From Pseudoprevotella muciniphila (GTDB lineage Bacteria > Bacteroidota > Bacteroidia > Bacteroidales > Bacteroidaceae), in assembly GCF_003265305.2 (NCBI RefSeq), contig NZ_CP033459.1:2666001-2730000 (forward strand): a DNA stretch of 64,000 nucleotides, written 5' to 3'. The notes under the pieces are model-generated. The model saw only the letters and a list, made by a program, of their open reading frames with translations. It ran no database searches and was not told the DNA's origin. The position numbers and the translations under genes were made by a program. Positions 40,440-51,266 of this stretch are shown piece after piece (position 1 is the stretch's first letter; each line of letters begins with the position of its first letter).

Positions 40440-40473
40440 TTTGTGCATGAAAAATAAAAAAACATTAAATTTG
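40440..40473 (+). promoter_or_regulatory. Promoter of the FAS1/SusCD operon
   Basis: TTTG (40440-40443), 22 bp, TAAATTTG (40466-40473). The predicted leader is about 100 nt to the ATG at 40582. It is the only good promoter seen between 40.3 and 58.9 kb. Confidence 0.6.
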
Positions 40474-40581
40474 CTCGCTATATTGTCATTTCAACTTACC
40501 AAAATAGACAGAAATAAACACTTAATAATAGATAACTAATTGAAATTCAAAATCAATCAAATAATTATAAACTCAACGCGT

Positions 40582-43500
40582 ATGAAAAACCGTTTTTGCA
40601 AAATGGCTAAGTCATTGCTATATGCAATGTGCTTGATTTCAATTTGCGGAGTGAACTATTCTTGCTCGGACGATTACGATTTGGACGAAACAACTCCTGA
40701 TTTTCTCGGTGCAAGTCTCTACGACGAATTGAAATCTCGAAAAGACCGTAGTTTTAACACGGTAATTCGACTAATCGACGATCTTGGCTATCAACCCGTG
40801 CTAAGCGCAACAGGTAGCAAGACGTTGTTTGTGGCTGATGACGATGCATGGGCTCGCTTCTTTGCGAGCGGCACATGGAAAGATGGAAATGGTAATCCCA
40901 TCACCAGTTACGAACAACTCTCTATCAACCAGAAGCGTTTCCTCTTCAAAAACGCTATGCTTGACAATGCTTACCTGCTCGAGATGATGGCTAACGTAAC
41001 GCTCAACTCCGTTTTGAGCAAGAACCAGTGTCTCAGACAAGGTACTGCGTATATGGCTACTGATACAGTGCCATATTGGAAGTACAATGAATTGCCGGTG
41101 ATGCTCAACGAGCCGGACACTACAGGTACTGCAGCAACAGTGAGTGACCTGGAATGGTGGAACGGAACCGACTTCTGGGGACGTAGAAACATTCAGAGTG
41201 CAGGCGGCATGTATATGTCTGTCGATGGTACTTCCGGAATGATGACACACTTCCTCGAAGGACAACTCAAAGAAAAGAATATCAAGCACAGCGACGTGAA
41301 CTTTATACTTAACGGTAAGGAAGAATGGTCGGAAAGCCAAAACCGCAGTTATATTTACGACCGCCAGGTTGTGGATGCTGACGTGGTTTGCATGAATGGT
41401 TACTATCACGTGCTCGACGAAGTACTCGTGCCACCATCAAGCATGGCAGAGGTAATCCGTCAGAACCCATCAACGAGTTATTTCTCAGCAATGCTCGACA
41501 GATTTTCTGCTCCTTATTATAATAGTACACTTACAGCGAACTATCGTGCGCTGCATGATATAGGCACAGACTCTGTGTTTGAAAAACTATACGTAGCGGA
41601 CAATAACTCCAGAGGCGGACTGACGGTTGACCCGGATGGCCATACTCTGAGTGCCAACTTCCCGAAACTGAACTACGACCCGGGATGGAACCAGTATTCA
41701 GTAAACAGCACTACTGCCAAGGAGCAGGATATGGCTGCGATGTTCGTACCATCGAACGACGCTATGATGTACTACTTCACTAAGGGCTCCGGTGTTATCT
41801 TGATGGAACGTTTCGGTAAGGTTCCCGTTAATCAGATTAACGAAAGCAACTTCCTTGAGAATCTCTATCAGATACCTCTCGACATCATGAAGTCGCTCAT
41901 CAACAACTTGATGAAAACGTCATTCATTGAAACAGTTCCCTCAAAGTGGAAGACCATCATGAACGATGCACAAGATCAAATGTTCCCACCATCACAATAT
42001 GGCAGTGAAGAAGGCTATCGCAAACTCTTCGACAAGGTGATGCTCGCTAATAATGGTGCTGTGTACGTGATGAACGACGTTATCTCGCCAGCCGACTATG
42101 CCAGCGTTATAGCACCCGCGCTTTACAGCACGAACACGCAAATCATGAAGTCGTTGGTACAGGCTGACGATAACTTCATCGAAGGTTCAAGTGCATTTGC
42201 TAATGCTCCGCTACAGAAGTATTACAGCACATACCTCAAGGCAATGCAGTCCAACTTCTCGTTCTTTGTTCCTACAGACGAAGCACTATACAATCACGGA
42301 CTTGTTGACCCATATATGTTCTCGCTCAACAGGACTGCTGCGAATATCCAGCGTCTGCGCTATTGGAGCTTTGAATATGTAAAACCAAGCACATCGAATA
42401 CTACAGGTAAGGTAATCCCCGTTCAGGCAACAGCACGCACATGGAATCCTAACGGACAACGTGATGCTACCGTGGATCCTACAGCAAGAGGTGTTGCCAT
42501 CAATCGCGCCACTGCTTCCCTTACGACAGAATGGGGACTTGTGAAGAAAACCATCCTTACAGAAATGGTTGACCAGCACATCGTTGTACACAACAACAAT
42601 GAAGCGGATGGTGTGGCAAGTTCACCAAACTGGTATTTGTCGCGTAACGGAGCTCCTGTATTTATCAAGACTAAGGGTAGCGACAAATATGGTACAGGTA
42701 TGGTGGTAGATGGTGGTTTCCAGCTGATGCAAAATTCAGACGACGTGGCAGACAATGATGAAGACTGCAACGTTACGGCCGGATACGACCAAACAGGTGT
42801 CAAGACTGCAGAAGACGGATCAAAGGAAAAAACCTATGGTAATGGTATGACCTACCTCATTGACCGCCCAATGCAACCTATGATGTATTCTGCGTACCAC
42901 CAGCTCAACGCTAACAGCGAATACAGCGAATTCCTTAAACAATGCAACGGAGTCTCTACAGAACTCTTGCAACGTGCAGGATTTGACTTGGTAAAGCCAG
43001 ACTCTGCAATGGCTGCAAGGGATTGGGAAAAAGAACGTCAGAAATACCTTATCTTTAAAGAGGCAAGTAGCACGTTCTTCACACCTTCTCAAGAACCGTT
43101 AGTGCGCTTCTTCAATAACTATCATTACACAATCTATGCTCCAACGAACACAGCAATGGAACAAGCCTACGCTGCAGGTCTGCCCACATGGGACGATATT
43201 GACCAGTTCATAGCAAATAATATAGATAGTTTGACTATTCCTGCACCAAACCCAAATCCGGCAGGTGAAGACCCTGAAAGAGATGCAGCTATACAAAAGA
43301 AATATCAGCTCCAGCAGCAGGCGATGGCTATGTGTACATCACTGCTCAATTTCCTGAAGTACCACTTCCAGGACCACAGTATTTTTGTTGACAACATTAC
43401 AGCAGACAACGAATACCAGACATCATGTGTTGACAACACAACAAATGCATACATCATGCTGGGCACTCACCAAACAAATGGCGCGCTCTCTGTAACCGAC

Positions 43501-43764
43501 AATAATGGAAATACACATTCAGTCATCTCGCCATATAACATCTTGGCAAATGACATGGAGTTCACGAGGAGTGTAGCTCAAGGAACTTATGCAACATCCG
43601 GATGCGTAAAGGTCAACTCAAATGTTGTTATCCACACACTCAATAGTTACCTCAACTTTATGAGCAAGAGTTCTTGGAACCAGAGCGGAGGCAAATTCTC
43701 CGGTGCATGGGCTACTCCAAAGAAAGCAGTAGCGTTCGTAAAGCAGTACAGAATTAGAAAATAG
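40582..43764 (+). CDS. Large fasciclin (FAS1)-repeat surface lipoprotein
   Basis: From ATG 40582 the protein has 1060 residues: a lipoprotein signal with C28 (VNYSC) followed by SDDYDLDE, an acidic tail that in Bacteroidetes directs lipoproteins to the cell surface. About four FAS1-like repeats can be traced by their marker strands: TLFVADDDAW, MFVPSNDAMMYY, FFVPTDEALYN, and TIYAPTNTAMEQAY, each followed downstream by a V-x-x-(M/L)-(N/D)-x-V-(L/I) closing strand. FAS1 domains mediate adhesion or ligand capture. It heads a seven-gene operon and ends eight bases before the first susC, so it probably sits on the surface with that transporter. Ligand unknown. Confidence 0.82.
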   Translation: MKNRFCKMAKSLLYAMCLISICGVNYSCSDDYDLDETTPDFLGASLYDELKSRKDRSFNTVIRLIDDLGYQPVLSATGSKTLFVADDDAWARFFASGTWKDGNGNPITSYEQLSINQKRFLFKNAMLDNAYLLEMMANVTLNSVLSKNQCLRQGTAYMATDTVPYWKYNELPVMLNEPDTTGTAATVSDLEWWNGTDFWGRRNIQSAGGMYMSVDGTSGMMTHFLEGQLKEKNIKHSDVNFILNGKEEWSESQNRSYIYDRQVVDADVVCMNGYYHVLDEVLVPPSSMAEVIRQNPSTSYFSAMLDRFSAPYYNSTLTANYRALHDIGTDSVFEKLYVADNNSRGGLTVDPDGHTLSANFPKLNYDPGWNQYSVNSTTAKEQDMAAMFVPSNDAMMYYFTKGSGVILMERFGKVPVNQINESNFLENLYQIPLDIMKSLINNLMKTSFIETVPSKWKTIMNDAQDQMFPPSQYGSEEGYRKLFDKVMLANNGAVYVMNDVISPADYASVIAPALYSTNTQIMKSLVQADDNFIEGSSAFANAPLQKYYSTYLKAMQSNFSFFVPTDEALYNHGLVDPYMFSLNRTAANIQRLRYWSFEYVKPSTSNTTGKVIPVQATARTWNPNGQRDATVDPTARGVAINRATASLTTEWGLVKKTILTEMVDQHIVVHNNNEADGVASSPNWYLSRNGAPVFIKTKGSDKYGTGMVVDGGFQLMQNSDDVADNDEDCNVTAGYDQTGVKTAEDGSKEKTYGNGMTYLIDRPMQPMMYSAYHQLNANSEYSEFLKQCNGVSTELLQRAGFDLVKPDSAMAARDWEKERQKYLIFKEASSTFFTPSQEPLVRFFNNYHYTIYAPTNTAMEQAYAAGLPTWDDIDQFIANNIDSLTIPAPNPNPAGEDPERDAAIQKKYQLQQQAMAMCTSLLNFLKYHFQDHSIFVDNITADNEYQTSCVDNTTNAYIMLGTHQTNGALSVTDNNGNTHSVISPYNILANDMEFTRSVAQGTYATSGCVKVNSNVVIHTLNSYLNFMSKSSWNQSGGKFSGAWATPKKAVAFVKQYRIRK

Positions 43765-43772
43765 TGCAAATT

Positions 43773-46700
43773 ATGAAGAATATAAAGTTATTATTAACAT
43801 TTGCCTTTTCTTTGTGTGCCGTAATGGTTTCGGCACAGACGAGAATTTCAGGTCATGTGTTCCATGCAACCGACGGACCTGTAGTAATGGCAACTGTTGT
43901 GGAAATTTCACCCGACAATCGTAACATTTCCGCAACACAGACTGATGCGAACGGTGACTTCTCTTTCAATGTCCAAGATCCTGTTAAGAATAAACTTAAA
44001 GTTTCTTACATTGGATACCAGACTGTAACAAGAGCGATTGGAACCCAGACGAGTTTCCAAATTGAAATGAAGGACCGCGTTCGTGAAAACACCGGTACAG
44101 CTGTGGTAACTGCTGTTCGCAAAGTGAAATCAAACGGTTTGGACATACCGCAACGAGAAATCTCCGTAGCACGTCAGACACTCGATATGGATGACATGGA
44201 AGGTCTCTCATTCGAGACGGCAGGTGAGGCTCTGCAAGGACAGATTGCCGGTCTTGACATCGTGATGAACTCAGGTAACCTCGGTGCCGGTACATCAATG
44301 CGTCTGCGTGGTGTTTCAACCATCAACGGTAGTCAGGAGCCGCTCATCGTTGTCGACGGATACATCCTTGAAGATTACGACAACGCGGAACTCGACCTCA
44401 ATAATATGGACAACGATGAGCAGTTTGCAAACCTCTTGCAGATTAATCCCGAAGACATCAAGAAAATTGACGTACTTAAGGACGCGTCTGCAACAGCAAT
44501 CTGGGGTTCCAGAGGTGCAAATGGTGTAATCGAAATTACGACACGCCGTGGTTCACGTGGCAAGACTCGTGTTAACTTCAGCTATCGCTTCTCAGGTAGC
44601 TGGCAACCTGAAGGTATGAAAATGCTCACAGGTAAGGAATACACTATGATGCTACAGCAGGCATACTTCAACCCACAGCAGAGCGACGTTGCTTCCGGTA
44701 TAGTAGAGTTGATGTATCTGCAGAGCCACCCGGCTTATTATGCCAACTTCAATAAAAACACAGATTGGGTTGATGAAGTAACACAATTCGGACAAACACA
44801 CAACTTCGGTGTGGCTATCCAAGGTGGTGGTGAAAAAGCTCAATTCCGTGTTTCTGCAAACTACGACCACGAAACAGGTTCTATCATAGCCCAGAAACTC
44901 GACCGCTTCACAACACGTCTTGCTTTGGACTACTACGTATCTGACCGTATCAAGTTCTCGACCAACTTCTCTTTGGCATACACAAAGAACCATCAGAACT
45001 ATACCGGAATCTTGGGGGCAGCTTATAAGGCAATGCCTAATATGTCAGTCTATCGCTATGAATATGACAGAGCAACTGAAACGTACTTCAATACCGGCGA
45101 ATATTTTATTATGCCAAGAGCATCATCTACTGCCGGACTACTCCTTAATAATAGTGGACTTTCCTCATACTATCTGAGCGACATGGTAAGTAACGGTAAC
45201 CCGGTTGCAAGTGCTTATCTCGCATGGAGAAACGTTTCTTCATATACTATCACGCCGCAGTTCTCTATCGAGTACAAACTTCTCGGCAAGGAAGACGACG
45301 AATTTCAGTTGAACTATACGGGTGAGGTTTATATGAATGCGCAGACACAATCAACAAATGCTTATTATCCGCAATCGTTGACTTATCTCGCATGGAATGG
45401 AAATATCAATCAGACTGGTAATTCTGAAGGTAAGAATCTCACTTTTACAACTCGTCACTCTTTCGTTATCCGACCACATTTCAACAACGAAAAGCACTCG
45501 CTGCAAGTGTTGCTGCGTGGAGAAATCGGAACGAACAACAGCACGAGTCAGTCGCACTCCTCGTCTGGTATTAACGGAGGTATTACATCGTCCATCGTGA
45601 AAGGTTACCTCATGTCGGCTTCTTCCGGTACAGGGAAGGGGCATTGGGCTTCTGCATTGGGCTCTGTTCACTATGCATACGGAGGTAAGTATATGATTGA
45701 CTTCACCCTCCGTGCCGATGGTAATACAAAATTCGGCAAAGGTGAAAAGTGGGGTTTCTTCCCAGGTATCTCTGGTCGTTGGAATATCAGCGATGAAAAA
45801 TGGTTCAAACCGCTTAAGAAAGTTGTTAGCATGTTAGGCTTCCGTCCTGGCTATGGTATCAATGGTAACACCAGCGCTATCAGCGAAACATCGCAGTACA
45901 ACACTTACGGACCTTACGGAAGCTACAACGGAACATCTGGTATTGTTCCAAACAACCTGCGACTCACAACCATCAAGTACGAAAAGACAAAGTCTTGGAA
46001 CATCGGTGTGAACCTGGGCTTGTTTAACGACATGATCAACTTCGACTTCAATGTATATAACAAAAAGACAACCGACCTGCTCAACTCAGGCGTCAGCATT
46101 CCTTCAGTAACCGGTTTCAGCACTCTCAGTGCAGCCAACGTCGGTTCTATGGAAAATGAAGGTTGGGAACTTTTTGTCAATACTGGTCCGCTGTTGAAGA
46201 GAGGTAAGTTCCACATGAACCTTCGCTTCAATATCGCACAGAACATCAATACCATCACCAAGATGGATCCCACTGTGCTCGAAGCTGCAAATACTGCATT
46301 CTCATATAGCAATGCCAATATGTACATCATGCGCCGAGTGCAAATAGGTAATGCTCTCGGAGGTATCTACGGATTCAGATTCAAAGGTGTCTATGCATAC
46401 GACTATGACCACAACGGTTACTTCCTCAACGACACCAAGAACCAATACTATGATGCCAAAGGCGAACGCAATACGGCTGCTGCAACGGGCAAGACTGCTC
46501 CTATTGCATACGATGCTAACGGAAACATCATCTACGACAAGGCAGGCAACCCGCTGCCGATGTACTTCAACTACGGAGGCCAGAACTATCAGTTCCAGGG
46601 TGGTGACGTAATCTACGAAGACATCAACCATGACGGTAACATTGACGACCTCGACATCGTTTATCTCGGTGGTTCTAATCCTAAGTGTAATGGTGGTTTC

Positions 46701-47174
46701 GGTATCGACTTCACTTACGGACAGTGGCAGTTGCGCACCAACTTCAACTTCCGCATAGGCAACAAGATTATCAACCTTGCCAAAATGAATGCTGAAGCAA
46801 TGACAACCAACAATAACCAAATGGCTTCCGTAAACTGGAGGTGGAGAAAGAATGGCGACGAAACAGTCATTCCACATGCCATGAACAAGATTGTTGCTAC
46901 ATACAACTCTATGATAAGTGACCGCTATGTAGAAAAGGGAGACTTCTGCCGCTTCAACTATGCACAGTTGTCTTACAGTGTACCATCGTCCAAACTTAAG
47001 AAGTATGGTCTGAGCAGCCTCAGAATGTCGCTCTCAGGAAATAACCTTATCTTCTGGACCAAGTATTCTGGTGTTGACCCGGAACATGGTGCAAGTGGAT
47101 ACTCTCCTTGTACGGACAATTCGCAAACACCGCGCTCACGTTCGTTCACATTTAGTTTGAATTTCGGCTTCTAA
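43773..47174 (+). CDS. SusC/RagA-family TonB-dependent transporter (first copy)
   Basis: A 1133-residue outer-membrane transporter from ATG 43773 (an overlapping GTG start is less likely). Signal peptide, then a carboxypeptidase-regulatory-like domain (RISGHVFHATDGPVVMATV, about 20-100), the plug (about 110-230, with SMRLRGVSTINGSQEPLIVVDGYI, IKKIDVLKDASATAIWGSRGANGVIEI) and a 22-strand barrel ending in SFTFSLNFGF. It imports a ligand bound by its SusD partner, energised by TonB. It lies between the first FAS1 gene and susD with gaps of 8 and 12 bp. Confidence 0.95.
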   Translation: MKNIKLLLTFAFSLCAVMVSAQTRISGHVFHATDGPVVMATVVEISPDNRNISATQTDANGDFSFNVQDPVKNKLKVSYIGYQTVTRAIGTQTSFQIEMKDRVRENTGTAVVTAVRKVKSNGLDIPQREISVARQTLDMDDMEGLSFETAGEALQGQIAGLDIVMNSGNLGAGTSMRLRGVSTINGSQEPLIVVDGYILEDYDNAELDLNNMDNDEQFANLLQINPEDIKKIDVLKDASATAIWGSRGANGVIEITTRRGSRGKTRVNFSYRFSGSWQPEGMKMLTGKEYTMMLQQAYFNPQQSDVASGIVELMYLQSHPAYYANFNKNTDWVDEVTQFGQTHNFGVAIQGGGEKAQFRVSANYDHETGSIIAQKLDRFTTRLALDYYVSDRIKFSTNFSLAYTKNHQNYTGILGAAYKAMPNMSVYRYEYDRATETYFNTGEYFIMPRASSTAGLLLNNSGLSSYYLSDMVSNGNPVASAYLAWRNVSSYTITPQFSIEYKLLGKEDDEFQLNYTGEVYMNAQTQSTNAYYPQSLTYLAWNGNINQTGNSEGKNLTFTTRHSFVIRPHFNNEKHSLQVLLRGEIGTNNSTSQSHSSSGINGGITSSIVKGYLMSASSGTGKGHWASALGSVHYAYGGKYMIDFTLRADGNTKFGKGEKWGFFPGISGRWNISDEKWFKPLKKVVSMLGFRPGYGINGNTSAISETSQYNTYGPYGSYNGTSGIVPNNLRLTTIKYEKTKSWNIGVNLGLFNDMINFDFNVYNKKTTDLLNSGVSIPSVTGFSTLSAANVGSMENEGWELFVNTGPLLKRGKFHMNLRFNIAQNINTITKMDPTVLEAANTAFSYSNANMYIMRRVQIGNALGGIYGFRFKGVYAYDYDHNGYFLNDTKNQYYDAKGERNTAAATGKTAPIAYDANGNIIYDKAGNPLPMYFNYGGQNYQFQGGDVIYEDINHDGNIDDLDIVYLGGSNPKCNGGFGIDFTYGQWQLRTNFNFRIGNKIINLAKMNAEAMTTNNNQMASVNWRWRKNGDETVIPHAMNKIVATYNSMISDRYVEKGDFCRFNYAQLSYSVPSSKLKKYGLSSLRMSLSGNNLIFWTKYSGVDPEHGASGYSPCTDNSQTPRSRSFTFSLNFGF

Positions 47175-47186
47175 TAATTTGAAATT

Positions 47187-49058
47187 ATGAATTTACAGCA
47201 TATTAAAAATAAATTCCTGTTGGTGGGCGTACTTGCTTGTGCTGGAGTATTGTCAAGTTGTGACGACTTCCTCACTGTGCTGCCCACGGGCCAAATCACA
47301 GAAGAACATTTCTGGCAGGACAAAAACGACTTGGAAAACGTTCGTGCAGGTGCATACAAAAAAATTATCGACCAAACGAATAGTATTTTCTATTGGGGTG
47401 AGTTGAGATCCGACAACGTCAAACTGAAAGACCAGTCGAATACAACATTGCTCTATATGCAACAGGGCATTCTGCGCCCAAGTAACAGCAACTATAGTTG
47501 GTCCAATTTCTATACCGGCATCAACTATTGTAATAAGGTAATCGAGTACGGAGAAAACATGACAAACGAACCACTCGTTGACCCAAGTTTCGGTAAGTCA
47601 GACTATCGTCCTATCGAAGCTGAGATGAAGGCTCTACGTGCATTGTATTACTTCTATCTCGTTCGTGCTTTCCGCGACGTACCTTACGTAACAACGTCGA
47701 TAAGCACAGACAAAGAAGCAAAAGAAGCATTTTATTATCCATCAAGTGGAGAAGCTATCCTTGGAGAACTGATTAGTCAGCTCGAAGAGGTGAAGGACTA
47801 TGGAACAATCAACTATGGTTCAAATTCAGAAAACCATGGACGCTTTACCAAACGAAGCATCTATGCTCTTCTCGCCGACCTTTACTTGTGGAGAGGTTGT
47901 ATGCTTAAGAACTACAGCAAGAAATTCGATATGTCAGGAAACCTGCGTGCCGTGAACCTGAACGATGTTGTCAAACTCAATGAAGAAGGCGACACAATAG
48001 GTTATACCACAGTGGATTCAGTTGCTGTGAATGACGAATACTGTAACTCCAAAGCGACTGAATGCTTCCAAATGGCAGCAGAACGCGCACAGTTTGTCAT
48101 TGATGAGCTGAATAAAGACCGCAAGGAGAATATGGAAAATAACAGAAGTCGTTACAATACGTACGAACAGCAGGATATCTATCCTCTTACACACTGCAAC
48201 TTCAAAGTAGGGCAGAACGTACAGGATAAAGTCTATTCTACTGTTTGGGGAAACAAAAATTCTTCTGAAAGCATATTCGAGCTGCAATTCGACGGCTCTC
48301 AGAACACTTGCGGTACCTACGGATCATATATGTCCAGCTACTCAAGTTCTGTAACGATTGGTAGCATCATTGCTGGCGATATCCTGACTCTTGGATTAGG
48401 ACAAGACAGACCCACACAAGGTTTTGGTAAGAAAGACCTTCGAATGCTCGAAACCATCTGTTATACAGATGAATTTATCTCTGCTTCAACGCTGCCCATC
48501 GTGAAGAACGTTATCAGAGAACTCAATATCAGCGACCTTGAAGACATGGCTGAAGGTTATGCCGGTGACCCAGAATATCGTGTTAGTACCAGCATGGATG
48601 CTAACTGGCCAATATACAGATTGAGCGACATGATGATGATTAAGGCCGAAGCTTACGCACGTCTGGGTACTAATCTCGATGAAGGCTATATGCTCTATAA
48701 TCACCTCTACAACCGCAACAATCCGAACCTGAACGATTCTGTTGCTGTATCAACTGCGTCCGACCTTCTTACAAAAGTGTACATGGAGCGTCAGCGTGAA
48801 TTCGTAGGCGAAGGCAAGCGTTGGTTCGACATCGTACGTCAGGCCGAAGCTGGCGATTACTATTCAGGGAGTGCAACATCTCTTATGGAAGACCTCGGTG
48901 GTTTCATCTCATCTACAAATACATTAAAGAACAGAATGAGAAACATTTGGTCGTTCTATAGTCCGATTGTTCAAAGTGAAATCGACGTACAAGGTGTAGA
49001 AGCCGGTGGTCATTTAATACAGAATCCTGTCTGGGATCGTTATACAGAGAAGAAGTAA
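47187..49058 (+). CDS. SusD/RagB-family surface lipoprotein (first copy)
   Basis: A 623-residue lipoprotein: signal ending in LSSC (C25) followed by DDFLTVLPTGQITEEHFW, the standard SusD opening. Alpha-helical repeats follow (AEMKALRALYYFYLVRAFRDVPYV), and the C-terminal RagB/SusD region contains YRLSDMMMIKAEAYARLG and ERQREFVGEGKRWFDIVRQ. It caps the SusC barrel and binds the substrate. Its length is at the long end for the family, with an insert around 265-380. Substrate not deducible. Confidence 0.95.
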   Translation: MNLQHIKNKFLLVGVLACAGVLSSCDDFLTVLPTGQITEEHFWQDKNDLENVRAGAYKKIIDQTNSIFYWGELRSDNVKLKDQSNTTLLYMQQGILRPSNSNYSWSNFYTGINYCNKVIEYGENMTNEPLVDPSFGKSDYRPIEAEMKALRALYYFYLVRAFRDVPYVTTSISTDKEAKEAFYYPSSGEAILGELISQLEEVKDYGTINYGSNSENHGRFTKRSIYALLADLYLWRGCMLKNYSKKFDMSGNLRAVNLNDVVKLNEEGDTIGYTTVDSVAVNDEYCNSKATECFQMAAERAQFVIDELNKDRKENMENNRSRYNTYEQQDIYPLTHCNFKVGQNVQDKVYSTVWGNKNSSESIFELQFDGSQNTCGTYGSYMSSYSSSVTIGSIIAGDILTLGLGQDRPTQGFGKKDLRMLETICYTDEFISASTLPIVKNVIRELNISDLEDMAEGYAGDPEYRVSTSMDANWPIYRLSDMMMIKAEAYARLGTNLDEGYMLYNHLYNRNNPNLNDSVAVSTASDLLTKVYMERQREFVGEGKRWFDIVRQAEAGDYYSGSATSLMEDLGGFISSTNTLKNRMRNIWSFYSPIVQSEIDVQGVEAGGHLIQNPVWDRYTEKK

Positions 49059-49077
49059 CACTTAATATCCATATAAT

Positions 49078-51252
49078 ATGAAAAGACATTTTTTAAGAAA
49101 TGGAACAGTTTTCCTTGGCTTAGTCTTCATTATGACATTAGGCCTACTAACAAGTTGCTCGGAGGATATTGACGACTCTAACTTTAAGATAAAGGACGAG
49201 CCGACAATGACCGACTTCCTCACAGCGAACGACAATCTGTCGCAGATTAAGAAAATATTCGACCGTGTGTTACTTGATAATTCAGATAATGCCGAAGAAG
49301 CATCTGCAAGTAATGCTTCGTCAATAACTGCAGTCCTCTCAGCGCGTGGCAATTACACCCTTTTCGCTCCGGACAATGATGCAGTCAATGCTTATCTTGA
49401 TTCAGTAGCAGGTACTACAGACGTCGATCAGATTTCATACGAGCAAGCCAAACTCATTGCATACAGTTGCTTGATAGATAATGGCAATAACAATGCCTAT
49501 GAGTCAGCAGAATTCCCTATTCAAGGCACATTCAGTCTCGCAAATTTGAACGACCGCCTCCTTAATTCACTGCAAGACGAGACAACGGCATATATAGTTG
49601 GCGGTTCGAAAGTGATTTCAGCAGACCACGAAGTATCGAATGGTTTTGTGCATATAGTAAATAAGGTTATTGCACCTTCCGCAGAATCCGTGAGCGAAAT
49701 GATACAAGCCGCTGACAATATGAAAATTATGGCAATGCTCCTGGATAAGACAGGGCTCTTCCAAGATTTGATGGAGTCGAGAGACCAAGATTATGAAGAT
49801 GACCCCACATTGCCTGAAACTCGTTATTGGTCGAGTGTGGCTTATTACGGTAGCAACCATAATTGGGTTATTCCACAAAAGCGCTATCTCGGTTTCACCG
49901 GATTTGTTGAAACAGACGATGTCTTCGTTAACGACTGGGGAATAACACCGCCACAGTATGGAGAAAATGGAGAACTGACCAATGCTGATCAAATCTACAA
50001 TGAAATTGCAAACAAGGTTACATCCATCTTGGGAGGTACTATAACCGACCCGACTTCGGTTGACGACCCCATGCACAAGTTCGTTGCGTACCACTTCATC
50101 AAAGGAAAAGTTGCTTACAACAAGTTCGTGCACCACTTCTCAGAGCATAGATACTCATTCGGTACCAACCCGCTTGAGCCACAGGCAGTCAACTACACTG
50201 TCGATGTTTGGGACTACTATGCAAGCCTGCCACTCGGTTCAAGTGGATATCGCGGACTCATCAAAGTGCTGCAAGTTCCGACTGGTGAACACGAAATATA
50301 CCTCAATCGTATATCCAAGTATAGCAATGGCATGGTTAGCGGAACGTACGAAGAACTCTCCACAAGACCTAATGAGCCCGGACAGAATGGTATAAACATT
50401 CAAGTGTTCGAGAACAATGGTAAATTCGACAACAATGCAGGAAACGGTTTCTATTATCCAATAGACCACGTCCTCCTTTATGACGAAACAACCAGAACAG
50501 CACTTGGAAGTGAACGTATGCGTGTTGATGTAACGACCATGACACCAGAGTTGCTTTCAAACAACTTCAGGGGAAATTGCTATCAAGCATTCCAGAATGG
50601 TTACTTTGAGGATATCATGAACGAAACTGAAGGAACAGAAATTTACTACCTGCAAGATGGTGGTAGCGGTAGTTATGGCGACTGGCGCGACTTCCAGGGA
50701 GATGAATACCTCTTCTCAGGACAGTACGACTTCGTTCTGCGCCTCCCGCCTGTTCCCACGTCCGGTACTTATGAAATCCGCATGGGTGCATCCAATAATT
50801 CACTTCGCGGTATGTGCCAGATCTATTTTGGCGATAGTCCCGACAACACAACAACCGTCGGACTGCCTTTCGACCTCAGGCAAAATGCCGGAGCAAATGT
50901 CAAGGAAGGAACATACACCAACCCGACAATACCATTTGTGGCTGACTCTTATTATGAGTACGACGAAGACCAAATGCAGGAAAATGATAAAAACCTGCGA
51001 ATACAGGGATGGATGAAGGCTCCAAAGTATTTCTGGACAGCGCTCGGAACACAAACGGCAAGGGACTGCGGTAGTGCTAATGAACCTTCCTTAAGAAAAA
51101 TTGTAACAGTTCAGGATATGGACTATAGGAAGAACTACTACTTACGCTTCAAGTCTGCACTTAAGAAGACTGACTCGCAGTTCTTTGTAGATTATTTTGA
51201 AATTGTGCCCAGAGCAATTTATAACGGCACAGAACCCGAAGACATTTGGTAA
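49078..51252 (+). CDS. FAS1-domain surface lipoprotein (second)
   Basis: A 724-residue lipoprotein: signal with LLTSC and the acidic export tail SEDIDD. One clear FAS1 domain spans about 40-205 (marker YTLFAPDNDAVNAYLDSV; closing strand NGFVHIVNKVIAP). A second, divergent one follows (MIQAADNMKIMAMLLDKTGLFQDL onward to about 470). The C-terminal ~230 residues form a beta-rich domain (YDFVLRLPPVPTSGTYEIRMGASN, YYLRFKSALKKTDSQFFVDYFEIVP), resembling the carbohydrate-binding-like sandwiches attached to FAS1 proteins in Bacteroidales. It lies between the two SusCD pairs. Function inferred as surface ligand binding. Confidence 0.8.
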   Translation: MKRHFLRNGTVFLGLVFIMTLGLLTSCSEDIDDSNFKIKDEPTMTDFLTANDNLSQIKKIFDRVLLDNSDNAEEASASNASSITAVLSARGNYTLFAPDNDAVNAYLDSVAGTTDVDQISYEQAKLIAYSCLIDNGNNNAYESAEFPIQGTFSLANLNDRLLNSLQDETTAYIVGGSKVISADHEVSNGFVHIVNKVIAPSAESVSEMIQAADNMKIMAMLLDKTGLFQDLMESRDQDYEDDPTLPETRYWSSVAYYGSNHNWVIPQKRYLGFTGFVETDDVFVNDWGITPPQYGENGELTNADQIYNEIANKVTSILGGTITDPTSVDDPMHKFVAYHFIKGKVAYNKFVHHFSEHRYSFGTNPLEPQAVNYTVDVWDYYASLPLGSSGYRGLIKVLQVPTGEHEIYLNRISKYSNGMVSGTYEELSTRPNEPGQNGINIQVFENNGKFDNNAGNGFYYPIDHVLLYDETTRTALGSERMRVDVTTMTPELLSNNFRGNCYQAFQNGYFEDIMNETEGTEIYYLQDGGSGSYGDWRDFQGDEYLFSGQYDFVLRLPPVPTSGTYEIRMGASNNSLRGMCQIYFGDSPDNTTTVGLPFDLRQNAGANVKEGTYTNPTIPFVADSYYEYDEDQMQENDKNLRIQGWMKAPKYFWTALGTQTARDCGSANEPSLRKIVTVQDMDYRKNYYLRFKSALKKTDSQFFVDYFEIVPRAIYNGTEPEDIW

Positions 51253-51266
51253 ATCAATAAATAAGT

